DNA from: Bacteroidota bacterium
Lineage (GTDB): Bacteria; Bacteroidota; Bacteroidia; Chitinophagales; Chitinophagaceae
Length of the DNA stretch: 64,000 bases
Reading direction: 5' to 3'
Assembly (NCBI GenBank): GCA_030706735.1
Contig: JAUZNZ010000002.1
Location: 62,001-126,000 of the forward strand
In this document: positions 16,922 to 25,683 of the stretch, piece by piece
Layout: every line of letters starts with the position of its first letter
Numbering within the stretch: position 1 is the stretch's first letter
Position numbers and translations under genes: made by a program
The notes under the pieces: generated by a model
Told to the model about the DNA's origin: nothing
The model's input: only the letters and a program-made list of their open reading frames with translations
Databases searched by the model: none

Positions 16922-17509
16922 TCAATCGATCCGGTATCCGATCGGTTTGAACGCGTAGTTGTTTGACATCTCTGCCGAGCAGGCGGTAAGGCCGACGAGC
17001 AAGTCCATCCTGGCCCGCAGGGTAACATGGTCGCCGGCCTTGCTTTTCGGGGGCAATACCGAAAGCTTGCCCGTGACGCCATTGACCGCGACATGCATAA
17101 AGATATTGAACGTAACAGGTATGTCGTCCGGGCCGATGTCAAATCCTTTCAGCGCGTCGCAAAGATTTCCGAAACAACCCCTATGCGGATGGGCATGGCC
17201 GTAAATGATCCGGAACATATCCGCGCTGCATGGTGTCAGCAGGAAATCATGCCGCCCGACGGTATCTTCGGTCATATCGAACATGACCCGGCTGCGATTG
17301 GAGTAAAAGGGATGACCCTTAGTGAGATAGATGGTTTCCGCATAGTCGATGGTCCGGCCCGAAGAAAGGTATTCCGCCTTGTCCTCCAGGTTAAAGCAAA
17401 TGAGGTCGGAGACTTGCTCGCCTTCCATATCCACGACGGTCAAATACTGTCCTTCTTTCCATATGAACGATACCCCGCTACGCGGGGGGATGATAGTTAG
17501 CTTTTCCAT
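16922..17509 (-). CDS. DUF1989 (urea carboxylase-associated) family protein
   Basis: 195 residues. The DUF1989 pattern is clear: PRSGVSFIWKEGQ near the start, EGEQVSDLICFN, MFDMTEDT around 76-83, HRGCFGNL around 109-116, then the run PVTFNIFMHVAVNG, PPKSKAGDHVTLRARMDLLVGLTACS. Members occur beside urea carboxylase or in amino-acid and guanidine-related operons; chemistry unsettled. It overlaps the 3' end of the YqcI/YcgG gene by 32 bases, so the two are surely co-translated and probably act on related molecules. Confidence 0.85.
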   Translation of the reverse strand: MEKLTIIPPRSGVSFIWKEGQYLTVVDMEGEQVSDLICFNLEDKAEYLSSGRTIDYAETIYLTKGHPFYSNRSRVMFDMTEDTVGRHDFLLTPCSADMFRIIYGHAHPHRGCFGNLCDALKGFDIGPDDIPVTFNIFMHVAVNGVTGKLSVLPPKSKAGDHVTLRARMDLLVGLTACSAEMSNNYAFKPIGYRID

Positions 17510-18170
17510 GTCGGATGTTTAACGGACATTGCCAGTCTTCGTCATAGATGCGCCCGCTGTATTGGTAAATTTCGGAAGATTGGCCGAAATCATCCAGCAT
17601 GGGATTGGCAGACCCGGAAAAGGCGATGTCCCGACGGCGGATGACCCCTTTCAACCGTTCATAACGTCCTGTTTCCCTGAGATTTTCAAACTGGGCATGC
17701 GGATTGAACGCCAGTACCGGATGGCTGAAATGGCGCGCACCCCGCTGACTGCCGGGATGCAGCCCAATGATGAACATCGCCTCTGCTTTCAAACTGAAGC
17801 TGAAGTTTGGGGAAAGAGGGTCCGCATCCACCCTTGGGTCATAGCCAAAATGCGCTGCATCCAGATCGGATAGTGCCTGAAGCCTTTGCCACATCAGGGA
17901 GTCGAACATTTCATCCGAATCCGTTACCGGCCCATCGAACAGGACGGCGGCACTATGGAATAAGGTTCCCTTGCTCCGGTAGGCATCAATGAAATCATAC
18001 AGGAATTGTAAAATCGAACGGTCATCGGCCGGACACCCCATATGCCCGGCTACCATGCAGGTGATATTCCCCTGCGAGAGGGCGGCCCTGGCCCCGATGC
18101 AGGGAAAATCCTTGTTGATGAGTGTCGACCGGTATTCCTCGATGATCGCTTGTTGTTCAGGTATTGTCAT
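17478..18170 (-). CDS. YqcI/YcgG family protein, GntA-like heme N-hydroxylase candidate
   Basis: 230 residues. The signature FPCIGARAAL (22-31) and the C-terminal block HFSHPVLAFNPHAQFE (147-162), with His150 a likely heme ligand, identify YqcI/YcgG. This family includes GntA, the heme-dependent N-hydroxylase of guanitoxin biosynthesis, and several other nitrogen-oxygenating enzymes. The substrate here is open; a guanidino or amino compound is a family-level inference. It overlaps the DUF1989 gene and lies 57 bases below the LysE/ATP-grasp fusion, all leftward. Confidence 0.82.
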   Translation of the reverse strand: MTIPEQQAIIEEYRSTLINKDFPCIGARAALSQGNITCMVAGHMGCPADDRSILQFLYDFIDAYRSKGTLFHSAAVLFDGPVTDSDEMFDSLMWQRLQALSDLDAAHFGYDPRVDADPLSPNFSFSLKAEAMFIIGLHPGSQRGARHFSHPVLAFNPHAQFENLRETGRYERLKGVIRRRDIAFSGSANPMLDDFGQSSEIYQYSGRIYDEDWQCPLNIRHGKANYHPPA

Positions 18171-18227
18171 ATTCCGCGCTGATGATCACAAATAGAACGA
18201 TCCGGGCTGGTTAAAGGTTGTCCCTTT

Positions 18228-19925
18228 TCATAATTGGGTCGTCTTGTCCAACTCCCTGAGCATTTTGAAGTGACGCTTCGCCTTGCGCAAAAATACCCAG
18301 CCACGCCGGAAACCCCAGTAAGGCACGCCCATTTTGTGGTTGTAACGGGATATCCGGGCAAGCATCTTCCAATGATGGAGCACGATCCCATAGGCCTGGA
18401 ACAGCGTATTGCCATTGCCGTAGATATGATGGGGTTCCGCTCCGCAACCATTATATTCCAGGATCGAGAAATTTTCCCCTCGCTTCAGCGCATCGATCGA
18501 GGCGCACTTGATATCATAGCGTCCATAGTAAAAATGCCCGGCATAGTGGCTGATCCCATCGAATACACCGAGCAGGCGTTCGTCTTTCTCATGCTCAAGG
18601 CTCACCAGCTTACCTCCCCGGCTCAGGTTTAGCGCATTGGATAGAATGAAGATCTCACGGGCAGGGATGATCTCATGTAGCCTGCTCTCATGCTTGGATC
18701 GCATTTCCTCCAGCCGGAACCGCACGCGCGGATAATCCAGCAGCAATTCCCATAAGGTGCGCACGCCGTCGCCTGTCACCTGGAGAAATTCTTTTCTGAT
18801 AAAGCCTGTAATGGCGCCCTTCTTTTCATTCGGCATCCGGTAATAAAAGACGCTCACCTCGAGCGGCCATCGCACCAGGTCCTGGATAATATAATCCACC
18901 GGCATCTTTTGATGGTATTCTATCAATTTTTCCAGGCTGTCGATCTTGCGGAACATGAATCCCATCATGCCCACGTCCGGCTTCACCGCCAACGGAAAGT
19001 TGAAGGCGCCGGCCGACAGCTTTATTTCCAATTCATGGATTGCCAGGGCATGTGGGATCAATACGCTCTTCGGATAGGTGCCCGCCGGCAACTGCTCGAA
19101 CATTTCCATTTTGCTCTCTCCTTCAAAGCCCCCAAAGGTCAGGCTGGGGTTCGAGGGCGTGAAGAACCAGGCCGAGCCGGAGCGGAGGCAATGCCAGAGC
19201 CAAACGGGGGCCAGCGGAATGTATTTGGCGAGGTAATGCCATGTTTCCCAATGGGCGAGACGGTAGGCCATGGCCCGGATACGCCCTCCTTTTTCCTTTC
19301 CTTTTACGCGCATTTTATATAGCTGGATGATCACCGTCAACAGCAGCACCGAGCCGATGATCCAGTTCAACAAATTCTGATTGGCGTTGAGCCGGTTTAC
19401 GAGGTATTCCCCACCGAAGATGAATACGAAATAACCCAGCAGGCTCCCTAATCCGATGCCGGCAATGTAGAGATTGTAGTTGTCCCTGCGCGGGCACAGG
19501 ATCCCTTTGTTCAATAGGACGGTACTCCATCCAAACCAGAACGAGATATGCAGGGGATTGGTTGCGCTCAGCGCCCCTCCGAGTAAAAAGGGATGCGCGA
19601 TATGGAGAGGGAGAGCCTTCCCCAATCCCGCTTGTTGAAGGGCGGCTATGAAACTGCCCGTGGCGAGGGCCAGCAGGATGAGGATGGTCAGCCATTCGAA
19701 CAGGCGGAAGAGCTTTTTTTGCCGGCTGATCCAGCTCATCGCAACCAGGGAGACCCGCACGTAGGCTATTTCGATCAGCGTAGCGGCAAGGCAAAATGCC
19801 ATGGCATCTGCAACCCCTTGCTGAACGGCAATATGGGTGGCGGCGACATTCATGGTGCCAAGCGGAAGGCTGCCTAGAAAGCTGATCAGCATTCCCCAGA
19901 AAAAAAGCCTGATTAATTGACCCAT
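18228..19925 (-). CDS. LysE-family exporter fused to a C-terminal ATP-grasp-like domain
   Basis: 565 residues. Residues 1 to about 210 are a LysE/RhtB-type transporter: about six hydrophobic helices, with SLPLGTMNVAATHIA near the start. After a linker (about 215-255) the rest has ATP-grasp character: LAVKPDVGMMGFMFRKI with the nucleotide lysine, IIQDLVRWPLEVSVFYYR as the second nucleotide strand, GRYDIKCASIDALKRGENFSI and ILEYNGCGAEPHHIY in the Mg/ATP site style of D-Ala-D-Ala ligase-like proteins. An exporter tied to a ligase suggests export of an amino acid or of a condensed amino-acid product. It is the first gene of a leftward group with the YqcI/YcgG and DUF1989 genes. Confidence 0.8.
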   Translation of the reverse strand: MGQLIRLFFWGMLISFLGSLPLGTMNVAATHIAVQQGVADAMAFCLAATLIEIAYVRVSLVAMSWISRQKKLFRLFEWLTILILLALATGSFIAALQQAGLGKALPLHIAHPFLLGGALSATNPLHISFWFGWSTVLLNKGILCPRRDNYNLYIAGIGLGSLLGYFVFIFGGEYLVNRLNANQNLLNWIIGSVLLLTVIIQLYKMRVKGKEKGGRIRAMAYRLAHWETWHYLAKYIPLAPVWLWHCLRSGSAWFFTPSNPSLTFGGFEGESKMEMFEQLPAGTYPKSVLIPHALAIHELEIKLSAGAFNFPLAVKPDVGMMGFMFRKIDSLEKLIEYHQKMPVDYIIQDLVRWPLEVSVFYYRMPNEKKGAITGFIRKEFLQVTGDGVRTLWELLLDYPRVRFRLEEMRSKHESRLHEIIPAREIFILSNALNLSRGGKLVSLEHEKDERLLGVFDGISHYAGHFYYGRYDIKCASIDALKRGENFSILEYNGCGAEPHHIYGNGNTLFQAYGIVLHHWKMLARISRYNHKMGVPYWGFRRGWVFLRKAKRHFKMLRELDKTTQL

Positions 19926-19979
19926 ACCTTATGGCCGGCCGCTGACCAGCTTGCGCAATTTATTCTTTAATTTCGGTCT

Positions 19980-21572
19980 ATGAACCTGAAAATGCTCCTT
20001 GCGCCCGCGACCCTGCTGTTCGCCGCGCTGTCTGTCCGCGCACAAAATACGCCGAACTGGAATAACAAATCCTGTGCAGTCGTCCTGACCTATGACGATG
20101 CGATCGACGTGGACCTGGATAATGTAGTGCCCGCCCTGGATTCTTTCCATCTCAAAGGCACCTTTTACCTCATCGGCTCCTCGCCCGCCATCGACAGACG
20201 CCTGAACGAATGGCGGCATGCCGCGGCAGAAGGTCATGAACTGGGTAATCACGCCCTCTTCCATCCCTGCGATGGGAGCATGCCGGGCCGCAGTTTCGTA
20301 ACGCCCGACAATGATCTCAGCAAGTATACGGTCAGCCGCGCCGAAAAGGAGATCCGGGTGAATAATACCCTGCTCAAAGCCATCGACGGCAAGCAGCTCC
20401 GGACCTTCGCCTATCCATGCGGCGACCGCAAGATCGGGGACAGCATGTTCTACAATGGACTGCGAAATGATTTTGCCGGCGCCAGGGGCGTCAATGGAGG
20501 CCTGCAAACAGCCGTACAGGTCGATCTGGATAATATCGAATGTTATGCGATCAACGGTCAGTCCGCTGACTATATGATCGACCTTGTGAACAAAGCCATT
20601 CAATCCCATACCCTGTTAGTCTTCCTCTTTCACGGGGTGGGGGGCGGACATAACCTCAATGTCAGTCTGGACGCTCATAGTCGTCTGCTCCACTTCCTGA
20701 AACAACATGAACGCGAAATTTGGAACGCCCCGATGGTGGACATCGCGGAGTATATAAGAAAGGTGCAACAGGGTCCTGGCCAAAATAACAAGGCCCTCTA
20801 TGAGGCTCCGCTTGGCGTGGAGGCATACACCTACCGCAAAAGCTTCCCGATCGACGTAGCCAGGACCCTGGATACGATCAAAATGATGGGATTTACCGAG
20901 ATGGAGGGCGGCGGGGGCCGGATGGCGCCTGAGGAGTTTCGCAGGCTATGCGATCAGCGAGGTATTGGCATTCCCGCTATCGGGGCGGGTTATGATGAAC
21001 TTGTCCGGTCCCCGGACTCCATCGTGGACAAAGCAAGGATACTCGGCGCGAAGTATGTCATGTGCGCATGGATACCGCATGCGAACGGCGTGCTGACCTT
21101 TGAAAACGCAAAACAGGCCGCGGAAGACTTCAACCGGATCGGCAAGATCCTCAAAGAGCATGGTCTGACCTTTTGTTATCACGCCCATGGATATGAGTTC
21201 CAACCCTACGAGGGAGGAACCTTGCTGGATTTCCTGTTTCAACACACCGATCCGCAATACGTCTCCTTTGAAATGGATATCATGTGGATCTGGTTCGGAG
21301 GCGGCGATCCGGTCGGACTCCTGAAAAAATATGGCGACCGCTGGAAACTGATGCACCTCAAAGATCTTCGCAAAGGTGCACCTAAAAATAAGACCGGACT
21401 GACGGGCCCGGAGAACGATGTCCCCCTTGGAATGGGAGAACTGGATATTCCCGCCATCCTGAAAGAGGCCAGGAAAGTAGGCATCCGGCACTATTTTATC
21501 GAGGACGAAAGCGACCATGTCAACGAGCAGGTGCCGCAAAGCATTGCCTATCTTAAGGGGCTGAAGGCTTGA
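19980..21572 (+). CDS. NodB-type polysaccharide deacetylase fused to a sugar phosphate isomerase/epimerase domain
   Basis: 530 residues. A signal peptide (1-21, ending VRAQ) precedes a NodB deacetylase domain, about 25-260: TYDDAID with D39/D40, and HELGNHALFH with H91/H95 as metal ligands. From about 275 a xylose-isomerase-like TIM barrel follows: GFTEMEGGGG, FCYHAHGYEF, FEMDIMW, LMHLKDL and FIEDES supply a typical acidic/His metal site. Each half resembles a stand-alone family. An exported two-domain enzyme that deacetylates and then isomerises or cleaves a sugar is a reasonable inference. It overlaps the next, convergent gene by 20 bases. Confidence 0.85.
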   Translation: MNLKMLLAPATLLFAALSVRAQNTPNWNNKSCAVVLTYDDAIDVDLDNVVPALDSFHLKGTFYLIGSSPAIDRRLNEWRHAAAEGHELGNHALFHPCDGSMPGRSFVTPDNDLSKYTVSRAEKEIRVNNTLLKAIDGKQLRTFAYPCGDRKIGDSMFYNGLRNDFAGARGVNGGLQTAVQVDLDNIECYAINGQSADYMIDLVNKAIQSHTLLVFLFHGVGGGHNLNVSLDAHSRLLHFLKQHEREIWNAPMVDIAEYIRKVQQGPGQNNKALYEAPLGVEAYTYRKSFPIDVARTLDTIKMMGFTEMEGGGGRMAPEEFRRLCDQRGIGIPAIGAGYDELVRSPDSIVDKARILGAKYVMCAWIPHANGVLTFENAKQAAEDFNRIGKILKEHGLTFCYHAHGYEFQPYEGGTLLDFLFQHTDPQYVSFEMDIMWIWFGGGDPVGLLKKYGDRWKLMHLKDLRKGAPKNKTGLTGPENDVPLGMGELDIPAILKEARKVGIRHYFIEDESDHVNEQVPQSIAYLKGLKA

Positions 21573-22542
21573 CCAGAGCTTCGATCCAGCGCATGATCTC
21601 CGCACCCTCCATTCCGCTGTCCGGATTCGGGCCTTCACCGAGAAAATAACGCACCGTGGCCTCGATCATGGGTTGCTGGACGTGGGGAAGGGGATCGAAG
21701 CGGAACACTTTCGATTCCCCTGCTGCTTCGACGAGCAGACTATCTCCGCTGAAGATCGGGAAACTGATCGTTCCTTCCGTGCCGATGATCACACAGTGAT
21801 CTTTCTCCGATTGACGCGACGCGTTGAAGCACCAGGTCCCGCTGAACGCAATCCCATTCTGGAAAAGGATACTCCCGGCGACGAGGTCCGGCACAGGGTA
21901 TTGATTTCCCTGGTTCACGGCGTGGCCCGCTATCTCTGCCGCGGGTCCGAAGAAATAATACATCAGATCCAGCTGATGAGTACCAAGATCGTGGAAAAGG
22001 CCGCCGCCGGCTATTTCGGGGACTACGCGCCATCCGTAATTAGGGTTCGCCCTTTCTTCCGGGGTCATCGGGGGCTTGGTCAATTCCAGACGGACGAGAA
22101 GCACCTTTCCGATAGCCGAATCATCGATTAGTTGCTTGACCTTTCGAAAACGCGGCTGCCTGCGGCGGTAGTGGGCAACCACGAGCTTGCCATTCGCGTC
22201 AGCCGCGGCTTTTGCCATTCGCCGGGCGGCGCCAAGATCGACGGCCATCGGCTTTTCGACATAAACGGGCTTACCGGCCCGGATCGCCGCCAGGGCATAT
22301 TGCTCATGGGACGAAGGGGGCGTGGCCACATATATGGCATTTACCTCCGGATCATTGATCAGTTGGCCGGCATCGGCATACCATCTGGGCACGCCATGCC
22401 TGTGCGCATAATCCTTCGCCTTTTCGGCATTCCTTCGCATCACGGCCACCAGCGAGGAGTTCTTTACCCTGTTGAATGCCGGCCCGCTCTTGACTTCGGT
22501 GACGTCACCGCAACCGATGATGCCCCAGTTGATCTTTTGCAT
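21553..22542 (-). CDS. Gfo/Idh/MocA family oxidoreductase
   Basis: 329 residues. Rossmann start WGIIGCGDVTEVKSGPAF, then the signature YVEKPMAVDL near 93-102 with the catalytic lysine, and a C-terminal beta-sheet domain with GGGLFHDLGTHQLDLM near 186-201. NAD(P)-dependent oxidation or reduction of a sugar or inositol-type substrate is expected. It is not preceded by a signal peptide, so it is cytoplasmic, unlike the paralogue at 25684. The VOC gene upstream is 20 bases away. Confidence 0.9.
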   Translation of the reverse strand: MQKINWGIIGCGDVTEVKSGPAFNRVKNSSLVAVMRRNAEKAKDYAHRHGVPRWYADAGQLINDPEVNAIYVATPPSSHEQYALAAIRAGKPVYVEKPMAVDLGAARRMAKAAADANGKLVVAHYRRRQPRFRKVKQLIDDSAIGKVLLVRLELTKPPMTPEERANPNYGWRVVPEIAGGGLFHDLGTHQLDLMYYFFGPAAEIAGHAVNQGNQYPVPDLVAGSILFQNGIAFSGTWCFNASRQSEKDHCVIIGTEGTISFPIFSGDSLLVEAAGESKVFRFDPLPHVQQPMIEATVRYFLGEGPNPDSGMEGAEIMRWIEALVKPSAP

Positions 22543-22562
22543 GGTAATTCAGATTTTGCCCT

Positions 22563-22955
22563 TTACGCGGGTTGCAACAGGTCCCATTGATGACCATACA
22601 GATCCTTGAATACGGCGACCGTACCGTAAGGCTCGACCTTCGGCGGCCTGACAAAGATCACCCCTCTGTCCTTATAGAGTTGATAATCCCTGTCGAAATC
22701 GTCCGTATAAAGGAAGAGAAAGACCCTCCCTCCGGATTGATTGCCGATGAATTTTTTTTGTTCTTCCGTTGCGGCTCTTGCCAGCAACAGCATGCAACCC
22801 CCGGTCGCCCCTTTCGGTCTGACAAGAACCCATCTTTTTTCAGGAGTAAGAGGCGTGTCTTCGACCAGGTCGAATCCCAGGACCTTCGTGTAGAAATCTA
22901 TCGCTTCGTCGTACTCTCTGACAAGAAGGCTGATATGTGCTAATCGCTGGTTCAT
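22563..22955 (-). CDS. VOC family protein (glyoxalase/bleomycin resistance fold)
   Basis: 130 residues, two beta-alpha-beta-beta-beta modules. His7 in LAHISLLVREYDEAIDFYTKVLGF and Glu-containing VEPYGTVAVFKDLYGHQWDLLQP at the end are in the usual metal-ligand positions. Substrate unknown. It lies eight bases after the response regulator gene, reading the same way, so it may belong to the two-component operon. Confidence 0.85.
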   Translation of the reverse strand: MNQRLAHISLLVREYDEAIDFYTKVLGFDLVEDTPLTPEKRWVLVRPKGATGGCMLLLARAATEEQKKFIGNQSGGRVFLFLYTDDFDRDYQLYKDRGVIFVRPPKVEPYGTVAVFKDLYGHQWDLLQPA

Positions 22956-22963
22956 ACGTTTTT

Positions 22964-23680
22964 TTACCGTTTGATCATGCGGTCTTTTACAATCTCGCCG
23001 ATTACCTTTTCGCGCAGGTTTTGGCTGATCGTTATCTTTTCATTCCCGATATCAAGAATATTGCCTTCTATGCTTTTTACTTTGTTCATATTGACAATAA
23101 AGGACTTGTGTACTTTGATGAAAATGTCCGAAGGCAGTTGTTCCTCAAGGCTCTTGATCGTGACGTAAACCATCATTTTCTTGGAGACAGTATAAAGCAT
23201 GACATAGTTCATCATCGCTTCTGCATATACCAGGTCATTATATAATATTTTTTCGATCTGGTTATTGCATTTGATAAAGAAATGGTCGCTTCTCATCGGC
23301 GGAGCGGCGACGGGTGATGCTTGCTTTCCGATTTCCTTAGCCCGGTTGCAGGCTTTTAAGAAGCGGTCAAAAGCGATCGGCTTGACCAAATAGTCCAATA
23401 CGGCCAGCCCAAATGCTTCAACCGCATGATCGGGATAGGCCGTAGTCATGATGATGCTCGCCTTCAATGCAGAAGTTCTCAGGAATTCGATGCCGTTTAA
23501 TTTGGGCATATTGATGTCCAGGAAAATGATATCGACGTCTTGGGCATTCAGGATCGACATGGCCTTAAGGGGATTCTCGGCCTGTCCGACGAGATCCAGG
23601 TAGTCAATTTCTTCTATGAATTCCCGCAATATCTTTCTTGCGACAGGCTCGTCATCGACAATGATGCATTTCATTTTCAT
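22964..23680 (-). CDS. LytTR-family response regulator
   Basis: 238 residues. The receiver domain has D9/D10 and phospho-acceptor D55 in IIFLDINMPKLNG; the C-terminal LytTR domain (about 135-236) contains FFIKCNNQIEKILYNDLVYAEAMMNYV and the ending FIKVHKSFIVNMNKVKSIEGN. It overlaps the histidine kinase gene by four bases (ATGA) and is its partner. Confidence 0.93.
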   Translation of the reverse strand: MKMKCIIVDDEPVARKILREFIEEIDYLDLVGQAENPLKAMSILNAQDVDIIFLDINMPKLNGIEFLRTSALKASIIMTTAYPDHAVEAFGLAVLDYLVKPIAFDRFLKACNRAKEIGKQASPVAAPPMRSDHFFIKCNNQIEKILYNDLVYAEAMMNYVMLYTVSKKMMVYVTIKSLEEQLPSDIFIKVHKSFIVNMNKVKSIEGNILDIGNEKITISQNLREKVIGEIVKDRMIKR

Positions 23681-24699
23681 GATAGATCAAGAATTAGGTT
23701 TGTCTCGTAATATTCCTTCCCGGCATTCGACGTGAGCGTATATTTTTCCGGATACAAAAGCTCCAGCCTCCTTTTCAGGTTGATAATTCCAATCCCATTG
23801 GAGCCGGATGCAGTGCAGGGTTCCTGAATGTCCTTTGTATTGAAAAAAGAACAGTGTAAGGTATTCTCCCGGGTGAACAAGGAAATAGCGATCCTGTTTT
23901 CTTTCTCATCGAAACTGCTTACAAACTTAAACGCATTCTCGATCAGAACAACCAGGAGAAGGGGAGCGATTTTCAGCCCCGCTTGTATGCTCCCGATATC
24001 GAAGCGTACCGATAGTTTCTCATCCTTGCGTAAGCGGTGGAATGCGATATAGTTCTGAAGGTGGGCGATCTCATTTTCCAGGTTCACCTTTTCTGCGCTG
24101 CAGTCGTAGATCTGGTATCGCAATAGTTCTGAAAATTGCAGTAAAATATCTCTCGCCGCCTGGTTGCCTTTGTCGATGTGCCCGTAAATGGCATTTAATG
24201 AATTGAAAAGCGCATGAGGGTTGATCTGGGCTTTCAGATAATCCAGTTCATTTTGAATTTTTTCTTTCTCCATGGTTTCCAATTGCCGTTGCGTCCGCAT
24301 CCTGTCGATCAGCATTTTTGCCGTTGTAACCGCCAGCACCCAAAGGGAAATATTGATGATCGAATTGACGAATAAGGTGGACAGGTCGTATACCCTGGCA
24401 GGCGTAAAATAATGCAGGTTCATTTGAAAAGCCAGGATCGCCCTGAGCCAGGCCGAAACAGCAATGACAGCGACGGTGCATGCGACAAAAAGTGCGTATT
24501 TCTTTCTCAGCAACAATTTGGGTACGACGACGTAACTGATAGCGTAATAATCCGCCGTGATGAAGAGCAGGTAGCAAAACTCAACGGTCATCGTCCTGGT
24601 AAGTGCGATCGTATAGCTTCTGAACAGGAGGACCCAGAGCAGATAGATGCCTGACCAAAATAGCAAGTGATATAAAAAGTCCCGCTTTTTCAAAAACAC
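23677..24699 (-). CDS. Sensor histidine kinase, LytS-type (HATPase/His_kinase)
   Basis: 340 residues from a GTG at 24699. Four to five hydrophobic segments fill residues 8-135. The H-box QINPHALFNSLNAIYGH places the phosphorylated His at 162, and a GHKL ATPase domain follows with LLVVLIENAFKF and SNGIGIINLKRRLELLY. This is the membrane sensor of the pair with the LytTR regulator below. A -7 element (24710-24717) lies 11 bases above the GTG, implying a very short leader. Confidence 0.9.
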   Translation of the reverse strand: MFLKKRDFLYHLLFWSGIYLLWVLLFRSYTIALTRTMTVEFCYLLFITADYYAISYVVVPKLLLRKKYALFVACTVAVIAVSAWLRAILAFQMNLHYFTPARVYDLSTLFVNSIINISLWVLAVTTAKMLIDRMRTQRQLETMEKEKIQNELDYLKAQINPHALFNSLNAIYGHIDKGNQAARDILLQFSELLRYQIYDCSAEKVNLENEIAHLQNYIAFHRLRKDEKLSVRFDIGSIQAGLKIAPLLLVVLIENAFKFVSSFDEKENRIAISLFTRENTLHCSFFNTKDIQEPCTASGSNGIGIINLKRRLELLYPEKYTLTSNAGKEYYETNLILDLS

Positions 24700-24709
24700 G
24701 GCGTTTTGA

Positions 24710-24717
24710 CAAAGATA
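24710..24717 (-). promoter_or_regulatory. -7 element before the two-component operon
   Basis: Minus-strand TATCTTTG is a full TAnnTTTG match about 11 bases above the GTG start. No clear TTG partner lies 19-21 bases further up. Confidence 0.45.
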
Positions 24718-24868
24718 ATATTACCCGGTGTTTTTTGGATCGATTCTCTGACGCTCCCGAACCGCTGGTAGACCGGCGGCCGCATTATGTCCTGCCACGA
24801 TGACCGATCGGTTACCGGCGCTGATCGGTATGCGCTGCCTGGCTATTTTTGCGGCTCAAATTAGGTAT

Positions 24869-25576
24869 ATGAGATCTCCGAAAGCCCTGTGCATGGTATT
24901 TTTGGCGTTGGCGATGAGCGTCGCATTCAGCGCGTGCAAAAAAGGGGCAGATAAAAGAAGTGACTGCAAGATAAGCGACGCGGCTATCGGCGGCGGCGGC
25001 GGCAATATTCACATTACGTACAATAGCGACGGTAGTATAAGCAGAGCGGCCGTTGGCGTCGGCAGCGTGTACAGTTTCAGCTATCACGGCGACACGGTTA
25101 TCGTGCTCAATACGGATTCGGGCGCGTTTCAGTCCAGCACGCTCTACGTGAACAATGCGGCAGGTTTGGCCACCTATGCCCGTACTGAATATGATCCGGC
25201 AGGGACTAACTGGAGCGAGGTCAAATATGAATATAACGGGGTGGAACTAAGTAAAGCGACCACCACGACCTCTGCCGGCGCCGGCCCGGACGTGAATACG
25301 TTCACCTGGTTCAATGGCAATCTGGCGGCACAAGTATCCTCCTCGGTTTCAACGATCTATGACTATTACACCGACAAACCCTCACAGTTCGGGGACTATT
25401 TCTCTTTTTTCCAGGCGATTTCCGGACCGGTAACGGTCAGGAATAAGAACCTGGTCAAGAGCGCAACGGGCACCGCATTTAATTATTCGTTCGGGCCCGA
25501 TGGAAAGATCGCTTCTCTGGAGATCGCCGGGTCAAACTTCGTTGCTGTGATAGATTATACTTATCAATGTAACTGA
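24869..25576 (+). CDS. Hypothetical lipoprotein
   Basis: 235 residues from the ATG at 24869, preferred because it starts directly before a lipoprotein signal: MRSPK, hydrophobic core, lipobox AFSAC at about 20-24, then KKGADK. An upstream in-frame ATG (24800) would put 23 extra residues before the signal. The mature part is rich in Ser, Thr, Gly and Tyr with repeating strand-turn units, and resembles Bacteroidota surface lipoproteins of unknown function with YD-repeat-like character. It is followed by a strong terminator and stands alone. Confidence 0.65.
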   Translation: MRSPKALCMVFLALAMSVAFSACKKGADKRSDCKISDAAIGGGGGNIHITYNSDGSISRAAVGVGSVYSFSYHGDTVIVLNTDSGAFQSSTLYVNNAAGLATYARTEYDPAGTNWSEVKYEYNGVELSKATTTTSAGAGPDVNTFTWFNGNLAAQVSSSVSTIYDYYTDKPSQFGDYFSFFQAISGPVTVRNKNLVKSATGTAFNYSFGPDGKIASLEIAGSNFVAVIDYTYQCN

Positions 25577-25598
25577 ATCCTTTTAGTTTGGTAGTAAG

Positions 25599-25624
25599 AG
25601 CCATCCGGTTTGGATGGCTTTTTC
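25599..25624 (+). terminator. Intrinsic terminator after the lipoprotein gene
   Basis: AGCCATCC (25599-25606), five-base loop, GGATGGCT (25612-25619), then a T run. Perfect 8-bp stem. Confidence 0.9.
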
Positions 25625-25683
25625 TATTCCCTAAATCCAGTATCTTTAATATATACTCCTTATTTAACGATAAATGCCTTGGT

